In this document: positions 18,045 through 26,016 of the stretch, in pieces | How the letters are laid out: each line of letters begins with the position of its first letter | Position numbering within the stretch: the first letter of the stretch is position 1 | NCBI GenBank assembly: GCA_020634855.1 | Contig: JACKAU010000003.1 | Coordinates: 868,001-932,000 of the forward strand | Direction of reading: 5' to 3' | Source: Anaerolineales bacterium | GTDB taxonomy: Bacteria > Chloroflexota > Anaerolineae > 4572-78 > J111 | Length of the DNA stretch: 64,000 nucleotides | The notes under the pieces: model-generated | The model's database searches: none | The model's input: the letters and a program-made list of their open reading frames with translations, nothing else | Told to the model about the DNA's origin: nothing | Made by a program: the position numbers and the translations under genes

Positions 18045-18971
18045 ATGGCTTTTTTCCTCCAAAACGTGGTCAATGCCTTACAGTGGGGCAGTTTTTACGC
18101 GCTGATTGCGTTGGGGTACTCAATGGTGTATGGCGTTCTACTGCTGTTCAACTTTGCCCACGGCGATATCTTTATGGTCGGCGCGTATGTGGGGTTTTTT
18201 GTGGCTACCAGCCTGCTACTGCTCGTCTCGTACCTCGGTTTGGTGTCTCTGCCGGGCTGGTTGGTCCTGGTCTTGGTTATTCTGGTAGCGATGCTGATCA
18301 CCGCCTTTGTGGGGGTGGCTGTGGAGCGCATCGGCTACCGGCCGCTGCGGCAAGCGCCCCGCGCCTCGGCCGCGATTACCGGGTTGATGATCGGCATCAT
18401 ATTTGAAACGGGCAATCTGGCCTTACTGGGAGCCACGCGGCTAAGTTTTCCCGAACTGATCGAAACGACCACTTATACCGTTGGCGGCGTAACCCTGACC
18501 AATAAAAGAATTATGATTGTCGTTGTCTCGTTGCTGCTGATGTTCGCTCTCCATCAATTTGTTCAGCGCACCAAATGGGGCATGGCCATGCGAGCGATGG
18601 CCTACGATTTCGCCGTCGTGCCGTTGATGGGCGTCCCGCTCAACACCATTGCGGCTTTGACGTTTGCCCTCGGTTCGGGTTTGGCGGCGGCGGCCGGCAT
18701 TCTCTTTGGCGTGGCCTATCCAGTTTTAAGTCCATACATGGGCATCGCCGTTGGCTGGAAAGCCTTTGTGGCAGCGATTTTAGGTGGGCGCGGCTCAATT
18801 TTGGGGGCGGCGCTGGCCGGCTTCTTATTAGGGTTTATCGAAATCTTTGTGGCCACCATCTTTCCATCGACCCTACGCGATCTGATCGCGTTTTCGATCA
18901 TCTTAGTGATCTTGGTCTTCCGGCCGCATGGCTTCTTCGGCGAGGCGCACACATCTCGCTTGAGACTTTAA
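18045..18971 (+). CDS. livH: Branched-chain-type ABC permease (LivH-like)
   Basis: A 308-residue integral membrane protein with about eight transmembrane helices. ATG 18045 follows GAGGT at about nine bases. Family features: LQWGSFYALIALGYSMVYGVLLLFNFAHGD near the N-terminus (seen here as two shorter blocks), MRAMAYDFAVVPLMGVP, the GWKAFVAAILGGRGSILGA signature, and an end with RPHGFFGE. It forms the translocation pore with the LivM-like subunit. The two palindromic repeats in front could lower permease expression relative to the abundant binding protein. Confidence 0.92.
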   Translation: MAFFLQNVVNALQWGSFYALIALGYSMVYGVLLLFNFAHGDIFMVGAYVGFFVATSLLLLVSYLGLVSLPGWLVLVLVILVAMLITAFVGVAVERIGYRPLRQAPRASAAITGLMIGIIFETGNLALLGATRLSFPELIETTTYTVGGVTLTNKRIMIVVVSLLLMFALHQFVQRTKWGMAMRAMAYDFAVVPLMGVPLNTIAALTFALGSGLAAAAGILFGVAYPVLSPYMGIAVGWKAFVAAILGGRGSILGAALAGFLLGFIEIFVATIFPSTLRDLIAFSIILVILVFRPHGFFGEAHTSRLRL

Positions 18972-18983
18972 TTATTAATCCTT

Positions 18984-19196
18984 ATCTATTACTTTGCTAA
19001 CGGACACCGCTTCAGCTTGACTGATACGGGCCTTCAAAATTGCCGTTAAGCCGATAGACCGTTGCTCGCCGACCGCTGACCGCCGAAAAGCCGGCGCGCT
19101 TGTTGAAGTTCAGCCGTCACCGGTCGGCGGTCGGCGGTCAGGGGGCAGCGAACTCTAGGTCGAATCGAGGCTATGTCCGTTAGCAAAATCTATTAC
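18984..19196. mobile_element. 195-bp MITE with 14-bp terminal inverted repeats and 9-bp target duplication
   Basis: ATCTATTAC occurs at 18984-18992 and again at 19188-19196. Directly inside these are TTTGCTAACGGACA (18993-19006) and its exact inverse (19174-19187). The 167-bp centre has no open frame and carries further inverted CGGTCGGCGGTC words that can pair with GACCGCTGACCGCC. This is the full signature of a small non-autonomous transposon that duplicated nine bases on insertion. It sits between the LivH-like and LivM-like genes without breaking either. Confidence 0.92.
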
Positions 19197-19208
19197 TAAA
19201 GGATCGAT

Positions 19209-20519
19209 ATGACCGCCATCACCAGTAAATTATCGACAGGCAAAAACGACTTGGGCTTGCTTTTCAAGAAGCTCTGGGCGCCGTTTTCGATGGCCCCGAT
19301 GCTTGGCTGGCTTGTTGGTGCGCTGGTTGCCGTTTTACTGGAATATACCATAGGTCCCTACGTCGCCTGGACGCTGGGCCTGGCTAAAATTCCGGTCTTG
19401 TTCGGCGTCCTGATTATGCTCGAAACGCCGATCTTATTTCCCAGCGCCGTATTGTATGTGTTAATTATCTATATTGTGCCGATAGCCTTCGTCGCCTGGA
19501 TCACCACACCGCTGGCGAACAATCTGGCCGGCCGGCTGCTCGACCTGCGGCCGTGGCTGGCCGTTTTGGTCCATTTGGGGCTGTTTTACGCAATCTTGCA
19601 ACTATGGGCCGAGATCAACGATTACCGGCTACTGATCGTCAGACTAACTCTTATCTCGATTATGCTAACCCTAAGTTTGAACGTGGTCAACGGCTATATG
19701 GGCGAATTCTCCTGTTCTCATCCCGGTTTTATGGCGCTGGGCGCGTATGCCGCCTCCGTGTTTACCCTAACCCTGTTTGTCGATGATCGCACCTTCGGCC
19801 CGCCGCTGCTGCCGCCCCAACTCGGCCCCCTGTTGTTTCCGTTGGGGCTTATCCTGGGCGGGGGGGTAGCCGCTTTGGGGGCCGTCATCATCGCGGTTCC
19901 CTCATTCAGAACGCGGGGCGATTATCTGGCCATTATCTCGCTGGCCTTCATGTTTATCGTTAAAAGCCTGATCGAGAACCTGGAATTTGTGGGGGGGCCG
20001 CGCGGCCTGGGCAGCCAGCCCGATTGGGCCAACTTGCCGACCGTCTTTGCCTGGACGGCGATCTGCATCTGGATCACCAACAACTTTGTCCGCTCCACCC
20101 TGGGCAAAGCCCTCAACGCCGTTCGTGATGATGAAATCGCCGCCGATGCCATGACCGTCAACACCCGCCAAACCAAAATGGTCGCCTTCTTATTCGCGGC
20201 GTTTTGGGCCGGGGTAGCCGGGGGCTTGTTTGCCCACGTGCTGCGCTACGTCAACCCCGGCAGCTTCGGCCTGCAAAAATTGGCCGAGATTCTGGCGATG
20301 CTCTACTTCGGCGGCTTGAACTCGGTCGTCGGCTCGATCGTCGGGGCCGTTAGCTTTAATCTGGTCAGCGAAGCGCTCAGACCCCTGGAAATTATGAAGT
20401 GGATCATCATCCCCGTCATCTTTATTCTGGTGATGATCTTCCGGCCATCCGGTCTGATCGCCTTTACCGAATTCAAGGTCTTGGACTGGATTAGACCTAA
20501 GAATAGGATTACAGAGTAG
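19209..20519 (+). CDS. livM: Branched-chain-type ABC permease (LivM-like)
   Basis: A 436-residue membrane protein. It has about ten helices, with an extended N-terminal part of about 130 residues compared with short LivM proteins. The core carries the family blocks LNVVNGYMGEFSCSHPGFMALGAYAA, split here into shorter pieces, SFRTRGDYLAIISLAF, GGPRGLG, GKALNAVRDDEIAADAM, and the end IFRPSGL. It pairs with the LivH-like permease. The gene begins 12 bp after the MITE's right target duplication, so its ribosome site (AAAGGATCG) lies almost directly against the element. Confidence 0.92.
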   Translation: MTAITSKLSTGKNDLGLLFKKLWAPFSMAPMLGWLVGALVAVLLEYTIGPYVAWTLGLAKIPVLFGVLIMLETPILFPSAVLYVLIIYIVPIAFVAWITTPLANNLAGRLLDLRPWLAVLVHLGLFYAILQLWAEINDYRLLIVRLTLISIMLTLSLNVVNGYMGEFSCSHPGFMALGAYAASVFTLTLFVDDRTFGPPLLPPQLGPLLFPLGLILGGGVAALGAVIIAVPSFRTRGDYLAIISLAFMFIVKSLIENLEFVGGPRGLGSQPDWANLPTVFAWTAICIWITNNFVRSTLGKALNAVRDDEIAADAMTVNTRQTKMVAFLFAAFWAGVAGGLFAHVLRYVNPGSFGLQKLAEILAMLYFGGLNSVVGSIVGAVSFNLVSEALRPLEIMKWIIIPVIFILVMIFRPSGLIAFTEFKVLDWIRPKNRITE

Positions 20520-20551
20520 TTAATTAGAGTTAGACTTCTTGGAGATCAACC

Positions 20552-21323
20552 ATGTCACTGCTTCGCGTCGAGCATATGACCCACTACTTCGGCGGGCTGC
20601 GAGCGGTCAATGACTTTAATTTGACCGTTGAACCCGGCCAGATTAGGGGCCTGATTGGCCCCAACGGCGCCGGGAAAAGCACCGTCTTTAACCTCATCAC
20701 CGGCCTGTACAAACCGACCGAAGGGCGCATCCTGCTGGACGGCGAGGATATTGTCGGCCGGCAGCCCTACCAGATAGCAGCGATGGGCTTAGGTCGCACC
20801 TTTCAAAACTTGCAGTTGTGGCGGCATATGACCGTTTTGGAGCACGTCAAAATGGCCCGTTACTCCAAAATCACTTATGGCCTGATTGGCGCGTTTTTCG
20901 GTACCGCCCAACGCCAGCGCGAAGAAGCCGCCATCGAAGCCAAAGCCTACAGCCTGTTGGATTTAGTCGGCGTTGGTCATTTGGCTGAGCAGAACGTAAC
21001 TAATCTGCCTTATGGCGCGCTCCGCCGGGTAGAGATGGCCCGCGCTCTGGCCACCGATCCGAAAATCCTCTTTCTGGACGAACCCACCGCCGGCATGAAC
21101 CCCGAAGAGTTGGGCCAGATGATGCAGATCATTCGTAAAGTTCACCGGGAACTCAACCTGGCGATTTTTCTCATCGAGCATCGCATGAAAGTTTGTCATG
21201 GAGTTGTGTGATATTGTGCAAACGTTGGTGTTCGGAGAAGTCATCGCCGAAGGCACGCCCGATATTATTCAAAACGATCCCCAAGTGATTGAAGCCTACC
21301 TCGGAACGGAGGTCGAGACCTAA
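20552..21323 (+). pseudogene. livG: LivG-like ABC ATPase with a 3' frameshift
   Basis: The first 214 codons encode a normal ATPase: Walker A (GPNGAGKST), Q-loop (LGRTFQNL), the signature region (LPYGALRRVEMARAL, in place of the more usual LSYGQQR), Walker B (ILFLDEPTAGMNP) and the H-loop (IEHRMK). The frame then runs into TGA at 21209. Shifting by one base at GTTTGTC (about 21191-21196) restores the expected family end: VMELCDIVQTLVFGEVIAEG, then NDPQVIEAYLG, with stop TAA 21321-21323 overlapping the livF-like ATG. One surplus T explains everything. The cause may be a recent mutation or a sequence error. Without the tail the ATPase would lose about 40 residues. Confidence 0.85.
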
Positions 21324-22036
21324 TGCTGTTGTCGGTTGAAAATCTGTGCGTTTCTTATGATAAAATCAGAGCCTTACACAACTTCAGCTTCCACATCGAT
21401 GAGGGCGAGATTGTCTGTATCATCGGCGCTAACGGAGCCGGCAAAAGCACCACGCTGCGGGCCATCTCCCGGATGGTGCCGGTTGAAGATGGCTCTAAAC
21501 TCGAGTTTATGGATCACAACCTGCTCGACTACGCCGCCGATAAAGTCGTCAGCCAACTGGGCATCTCCCACGTACCGGAAGGGCGGCGTATTTTCGGCAA
21601 TATGACCGTGATGGAAAACCTCAAGCTGGCCACCTATTCCCGCAAAGACTCCGACGGTATCGAACGCGATCTCGCCCGCGTGTTCGCCATCTTCCCCCGT
21701 CTGGAAGAGCGCAAAACGCAGAAGGCCGGCACGATGAGCGGCGGCGAACAGCAGATGCTGGCCGTGGGCCGGGCCTTTATGAGCGGCCGGCGCATCATGC
21801 TGCTCGATGAACCCTCAATGGGGCTGGCCCCGCTGCTAATGCAAGGCATGTTCCAGGCGCTCAAGCAGATCAACGAGGAAGGCACGGCCATCCTCCTGGT
21901 CGAGCAGAACGCCCGTATGGCCCTCAAATTTGCCCAACGCGGCTACGTGCTCGAAACCGGCAACCTGGTCCTGGAAGGCGACTCCAAAGACCTCATGGGC
22001 AACCCCGAAGTCAAGAAGGCTTATCTAGGCGGATAA
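21323..22036 (+). CDS. livF: Branched-chain-type ABC ATPase (LivF-like)
   Basis: A 237-residue ATPase. It has Walker A (GANGAGKST), SHVPEGRRIFGNMTV, the signature TMSGGEQQMLAVGRA, Walker B (RIMLLDEPSMGL) and the switch histidine-equivalent region (LLVEQN, with N after Q as usual for LivF). Its ATG overlaps the corrected livG stop (TAATG), which supports the frameshift reading of livG. It completes a binding protein–LivH–LivM–LivG–LivF operon. Confidence 0.93.
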   Translation: MLLSVENLCVSYDKIRALHNFSFHIDEGEIVCIIGANGAGKSTTLRAISRMVPVEDGSKLEFMDHNLLDYAADKVVSQLGISHVPEGRRIFGNMTVMENLKLATYSRKDSDGIERDLARVFAIFPRLEERKTQKAGTMSGGEQQMLAVGRAFMSGRRIMLLDEPSMGLAPLLMQGMFQALKQINEEGTAILLVEQNARMALKFAQRGYVLETGNLVLEGDSKDLMGNPEVKKAYLGG

Positions 22037-22066
22037 TTCCTCAGACTCCCTCTGAAAGTAGCATCT

Positions 22067-22124
22067 GGAGCGTCAAAGTTTACTTTGACCTTACCCTGGA
22101 TGACAAAGCAAGCTTTGTCGCTCC
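22067..22124. repeat. Dispersed palindromic repeat, copy 3
   Basis: A 58-bp copy beginning GGAGCGTCAAAG and ending CTTTGTCGCTCC, inverted relative to copies 1 and 2. It lies 30 bp after the livF-like stop and may act as the operon's 3' hairpin. Confidence 0.85.
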
Positions 22125-22297
22125 AATTAATTTTCATCTTCGTTGCCGGGCTGGAGGCTTTGGCTCACGCTGTTATTAATTCCTGACTTAGGTTAAACGC
22201 TTATAATAGAACCTTCGAGTCAAGCTGACCGTAACCGTCTCCTATTTCCCTATCACCATCGTATTTATCAGCACAGAAAGGTATTAGACGTAACACC

Positions 22298-23251
22298 ATG
22301 GAAAAAAGAATTCTAGGCAACAGCGACCTAAGCATCGCGCCGATTGTATTTGGCGGCAACGTTCTGGGGTGGACGATTGACGAAAAACAGTCATTCGAAA
22401 TCTTGGATCATTTTATCGAGGCCGGTTTCAACGCCATCGATACCGCCGATGTCTATTCCCGCTGGGGCGACGGCCATCAGGGCGGCGAGTCGGAAACCGT
22501 TATCGGCAATTGGCTGAAAGCGCGGGGCAATCGAGACGAGATCGTTTTGATTACCAAAGTCGGGGCCGATGTGGGCCAGGGTCACCGCGATATAACCGAA
22601 AAACATATTCTACAAGCCGCCGATAAATCCCTAAAGCGGCTGCAAACCGATCATATCGACCTGTACTTCACCCACTTTGACGATGACAAAACCCCGGTTG
22701 AAGAGACGTTGGGCGCGTATGAAAAACTGATCAAAGCCGGCAAGGTGCGCTGGATCGGGGCGTCCAATCTCTCACCGGAGCGACTGCAAGCCTCTATGAT
22801 AGCCAGCGAACTAAATGGACTGCCGCGCTACGAAGTGTTCCAGCCGGAATACAACCTTTATAATCGTCAGGGGTTTGAACAAGGCGTGGCTCCGCTGTGT
22901 CAAGAGTACGGCCTGGGCGTTATCAGCTACTTCGCTTTGGCCAGTGGTTTTCTCAGTGGGAAATACCGTAGCGAGGCAGACTTGAGTAAAAGCATTCGGG
23001 GCGGCGGGGTTAAGAAATTCCTCAATGACCGGGGCCATCGTATTTTGAACGCGCTAGACGAAACGGCCGCCAAGCACCAGGCCACTCCGGCCGGGGTAGC
23101 CATGGCCTGGCTCATCAACAGTCCGCTCGTCACCGCGCCGATTGCCAGCGCCACCAAGGCTCACCACCTACAATCGTTCATCGAAGCCGTTCAAACCGAC
23201 CTAAGCGTCGATGATATAGCTAAGTTAGATGAGGCGTCGAAGTACGACTAA
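22298..23251 (+). CDS. Aldo/keto reductase
   Basis: A 317-residue NAD(P)H-dependent oxidoreductase. The catalytic tetrad is present: Asp48 and Tyr53 in AIDTADVYS, Lys87 in LITKVG, and His126 in YFTHFDDD. The cofactor end PIASATKAHHLQ is also clear. It resembles the large AKR group that includes YajO and Tas-like proteins. A TATAAT at 22202 lies about 90 bp upstream and may belong to its promoter, although no good -35 is visible. It stands between the Liv-type operon and ureG with no evident link to either. Its substrate is unknown. Confidence 0.9.
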   Translation: MEKRILGNSDLSIAPIVFGGNVLGWTIDEKQSFEILDHFIEAGFNAIDTADVYSRWGDGHQGGESETVIGNWLKARGNRDEIVLITKVGADVGQGHRDITEKHILQAADKSLKRLQTDHIDLYFTHFDDDKTPVEETLGAYEKLIKAGKVRWIGASNLSPERLQASMIASELNGLPRYEVFQPEYNLYNRQGFEQGVAPLCQEYGLGVISYFALASGFLSGKYRSEADLSKSIRGGGVKKFLNDRGHRILNALDETAAKHQATPAGVAMAWLINSPLVTAPIASATKAHHLQSFIEAVQTDLSVDDIAKLDEASKYD

Positions 23252-23314
23252 GGGCAATTTGGTTCTGAGGTAAACCCAATGTAGTAACCGGATTTCGACA
23301 ATTAAAGTCGAGCA

Positions 23315-23472
23315 TGTCATTTCGTAGCCGGAGGCGGAGAAATCCCTCAGACGTCCCCATAAATGAAGCCTTCGCCGGGAAAATGGGGCGTTGTCATTTC
23401 AAAATTTTCCCAGCCAGACCACGTTTCCTTGTATTGTCACAGGGATTTCTTCGCTGACGCTCCGAAATGACA
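23315..23472. repeat. Imperfect 158-bp inverted repeat
   Basis: TGTCATTTCGTAGCCGGAGG and following bases (23315-23349) pair imperfectly with 23441-23472, whose inverse reads TGTCATTTCGGAGCGTCAGC and then GAAGAAATCCC. It occupies the space between two convergent genes (aldo/keto reductase and ureG). The TGTCATTTCG..GAAATCCC words are typical of dispersed intergenic repeats. Confidence 0.65.
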
Positions 23473-23525
23473 CGAAGCCCATCTATTTCCGAACTCAAGT
23501 TAGCAATTGCCTTATCGCCCTATCT

Positions 23526-24206
23526 CTAATGATGATGAGCCAGCACGTGATTATTATACGTAGCCGCCGGCTCGTACCAGCGCGGCGTCGGCTGGGCAAA
23601 CTGCGTCTCGACCCAAGTTACGACTTTGTCCAAGCCGGTCTCGTCCTTGAGATTGGTGAAGAAAAAGGGAAAGTCGCCGCGTACTCGTAAGGTGTCGTGC
23701 TCCATCACCTCCAGCGACGCGCCGACCAGCGGAGCCAGATCGATCTTGTTGATGACCAGCAGATCGGAGCGAATGATGCCCGGCCCGCCTTTGCGCGGAA
23801 TCTTATCCCCGGCTGAAACATCGATGACGTAAATCCAAACATCGACCAGTTCCGGGCTGAACGACGCGCCCAGGTTATCGCCGCCGCTCTCCACAAACAC
23901 CATCTGCAACCCCGGCAGGGACATTTGCAGCTCTTCGATGGCCTCCAAATTCATCGAGGCGTCATCGCGAATGGCCGAATGGGGACAGCCGCCCGTTTCG
24001 ACCCCCCGCACCCGCTCCATCGGCAAGATGTTCTGGCGCAGCAGAAACTCGGCGTCTTCGCGGGTGTAGATATCGTTGGTGACTACCGCCAGGTTGTATT
24101 TATCGTTCAGCTTCTCGCACAGCTTAGCCACCAGCGCCGTCTTGCCGCTGCCCACCGGCCCGGCAATGCCGACTTTGAAAAGTTGATCTAAGTTGGTATT
24201 AAACAT
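23526..24206 (-). CDS. ureG: Urease accessory GTPase UreG
   Basis: A 226-residue GTPase that powers nickel delivery to urease with UreF/UreD (and usually UreE). It shows the P-loop GPVGSGKT (16-23), TNDIYTREDAEFL, the nickel-binding CPH motif (Cys74-His76, in ETGGCPHSAIRDDASMN), VESGGDNL, and NKIDLAPLVGA for guanine specificity. It ends in AHHH, a short His tail that could hold extra metal. It is the last gene of the minus-strand nitrogen cluster. The 710-bp gap containing the 42-bp tandem repeat separates it from the ABC ATPase gene. No ureF, ureD or ureE is in this window. Confidence 0.95.
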   Translation of the reverse strand: MFNTNLDQLFKVGIAGPVGSGKTALVAKLCEKLNDKYNLAVVTNDIYTREDAEFLLRQNILPMERVRGVETGGCPHSAIRDDASMNLEAIEELQMSLPGLQMVFVESGGDNLGASFSPELVDVWIYVIDVSAGDKIPRKGGPGIIRSDLLVINKIDLAPLVGASLEVMEHDTLRVRGDFPFFFTNLKDETGLDKVVTWVETQFAQPTPRWYEPAATYNNHVLAHHH

Positions 24207-24460
24207 GCTTTCTCCTATGGTAGAACTGTATCGATATTCAGCAGCTATCTCTTTTTAAATCTGATCGTGACCATTAGATAACGGTCACGGGTTTAGTATA
24301 ACGGAGTCCAGGCTTTAGCCGGGGACGGGGTTCGTTTAATCGGCTAAAGCCGCGACTCCGGCCGGCCAACGCCGGATTAAATATCCTGGCATTACCGGTG
24401 GCGGGCTGGATATCCGCCGCCATCGGCTCGATCCGAGGCATTACATATTCTATTCGACTG

Positions 24461-24810
24461 CTCGATCAAACGGTCAATCACGAAAGACCATATGATCGAG
24501 TGCTCGATCAAACGGTCAATCACGAAAGACCATATGATCGAGTGCTCGATCATACCTCCAAACACGAAAGACCGTACGATCGAGTGGTCGATCATACTTC
24601 CAAACGCGAAAGACCGTACGATCGAGTGGTCGATCATACTTCCAAACGCGAAAGACCATACGATCGAGTGGTCGATCATACTTCCAAACACGAAAGACCG
24701 TACGATCGAGTGGTCGATCATACTTCCAAACACGAAAGACCATACGATCGAGTGGTCGATCACACCTCCAAACACGATTGACCATACGATCGAGCGGTCG
24801 ATCACACCGT
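24461..24810. repeat. 42-bp tandem repeat, eight units plus a partial
   Basis: Units of exactly 42 bp begin at 24461, 24503, 24545, 24587, 24629, 24671, 24713 and 24755, with a short partial from 24797 and a degenerate part before 24461. Each unit has a palindromic core, such as ATGATCGAGTGCTCGATCAT in the first units and GATCGAGTGGTCGATC later, joined by a C(G/A)CGAAAGACC linker. Because 42 is a multiple of three and stops are absent, several frames on both strands are open across it. None has a ribosome site, so I do not call it coding. The rest of the 24207-24916 gap holds the short AACTC repeat at its left-hand gene boundary and nothing else I recognise. Confidence 0.92.
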
Positions 24811-24858
24811 CCGTCGCCTCCGGCTATCGGATTCAGTCATCGATCTGAAACCGCCTTA

Positions 24859-24920
24859 AACTCCACCAACTCCACTAACTCTACAAACTCCACCAACTCT
24901 ACAAACTCTATCAACTCTAC
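24859..24920. repeat. AACTCYACM 9-bp tandem words overlapping a stop codon
   Basis: About seven loose copies of AACTCCACC or AACTCTACA run into the TAG of the ABC ATPase gene (24917-24919). A similar run lies at 34747-34785 after glnA. Confidence 0.7.
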
Positions 24921-25693
24921 GCCGCTTCAAGACTAAGGGCCGCTTCTTCTCTAATTATTTCGGAAATATCCTCTTGATAGGCTTGAAAACCAGATGTGGT
25001 TTTGATCTTATACGTCCGCTGCAGCGGCAGATCGATCTTGAACTCTTCCCGGACTGTGCCGGGGTGGGTGGTCAGCACGTAGATCCGCTGCGACAAAAAC
25101 ACGGCTTCGGCCACATCGTGGGTGATCATCATAATGCTGGTGCCGGTGCGCTGCCAAATTTTGAGCAAAAACTGCTGCATCGACTCCTTGGTCTGCACGT
25201 CGAGCGCCCCGAACGGTTCGTCCATCAGCAGGATTTTTGGCTCGCAGACCAAGGCGCGAGCAATGGCCACTCGCTGCTTCATGCCGCCCGACAGCTCTTT
25301 GGGATAGGCCCCCGCGAATTTCGACAGCCCGACCACGTTGAGATATTCGGCCACGCGCTCGGCTCGCTCGGCTTTGGAGAAGCCCTGCAAGCGCAGGCCA
25401 AACGCGACGTTTTTCTTGACGGTCATCCAGGGGTAGAGGGTGTAATGTTGAAAAACCATACCCCGATCCGGCCCCGGCCCGATCACGGGCGCGCCATCGA
25501 CTTCGATCACGCCGGCCGTGGGAAAATCCAGCCCGGCCACCAGCCGCAGCAGCGTCGATTTACCGGAGCCGGACGCGCCCACCACGCAGACCAGTTCGCC
25601 CGTTTCAACATGCAGGTTGATATCTTTTAAGGCCAAAATCGTGCCTTTTTTGGTGTAGAAGGCTTTGCTGACGTTTTGGAGTTCTAAGTGCAT
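24917..25693 (-). CDS. ABC ATPase of a nitrate/sulfonate/taurine-type importer (probable guanidine uptake)
   Basis: A 258-residue SsuB/TauB-type ATPase. It has Walker A (GASGSGKST), Q-loop (GMVFQHYTLYPWMTV), signature ELSGGMKQRVAIARAL, Walker B (ILLMDEPFGALD) and the switch His (MMITHDVAEAVFLSQR). It energises the permease and binding lipoprotein encoded just upstream. In Synechocystis, genes of this transporter class lie beside the guanidine hydrolase GdmH and its HypA/HypB-like chaperones. The same set occurs here, so guanidine is the best substrate guess. Confidence 0.88.
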   Translation of the reverse strand: MHLELQNVSKAFYTKKGTILALKDINLHVETGELVCVVGASGSGKSTLLRLVAGLDFPTAGVIEVDGAPVIGPGPDRGMVFQHYTLYPWMTVKKNVAFGLRLQGFSKAERAERVAEYLNVVGLSKFAGAYPKELSGGMKQRVAIARALVCEPKILLMDEPFGALDVQTKESMQQFLLKIWQRTGTSIMMITHDVAEAVFLSQRIYVLTTHPGTVREEFKIDLPLQRTYKIKTTSGFQAYQEDISEIIREEAALSLEAA

Positions 25694-25724
25694 CGTTTAC
25701 CTTCGAAATTCCGTTGCCGGAGTT

Positions 25725-25980
25725 GGGGGTAAGGGGTAGGGAGTAGGGATTAAGGGCAAGACACTGTTACAGCCGTACATTTGCATCGGACGCAAAGCTT
25801 CACCACAGAGGACACTAAGTAGACTCAGAGTTCACAGAGGTTTCTTGGTGAGCTTTGTGCCTGCTTTGTACCCTCTATGGTTTAATGTTTTGATCACGGC
25901 TCAAGACGGCGTCACGCTATACATCGGATACGACAGACGTAAGAACTTTCCCTTACTACCTACTACCTACCCCCTACCCC
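25725..25980. repeat. G/C-run inverted element between transporter genes
   Basis: A GGGGGTAAGGGGTAGGGAG arm near 25725 faces CCTACTACCTACCCCCTACC near 25960 as imperfect inverse copies. The centre contains ACCACAGAGGACAC-type words. It fills the 323-bp gap between the permease and ATPase genes of one operon. No gene is seen inside it. Confidence 0.55.
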
Positions 25981-26016
25981 GGTTTAGATATAACTATCAC
26001 CAACAAGGTGAATAAC

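Noticed and set aside
18972..19208. A small structured RNA between the LivH-like and LivM-like genes
   Set aside because: The inverted ends and exact 9-bp flanking duplication are better explained by a MITE insertion.
16619..22036. Urea transporter UrtABCDE
   Set aside because: The order binding protein–permease–permease–ATPase–ATPase fits, and urease is nearby. However, the binding protein looks closer to LivK types, so urea specificity is not claimed.
24461..24810. Possible CRISPR array
   Set aside because: Units are contiguous 42-bp repeats with no unique spacers, and no cas gene is nearby.
24392..24848. Long open frames on both strands across the 42-bp array
   Set aside because: They arise because the repeat length is a multiple of three and lacks stops. 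None has a ribosome site and all consist only of repeated 14-residue words.
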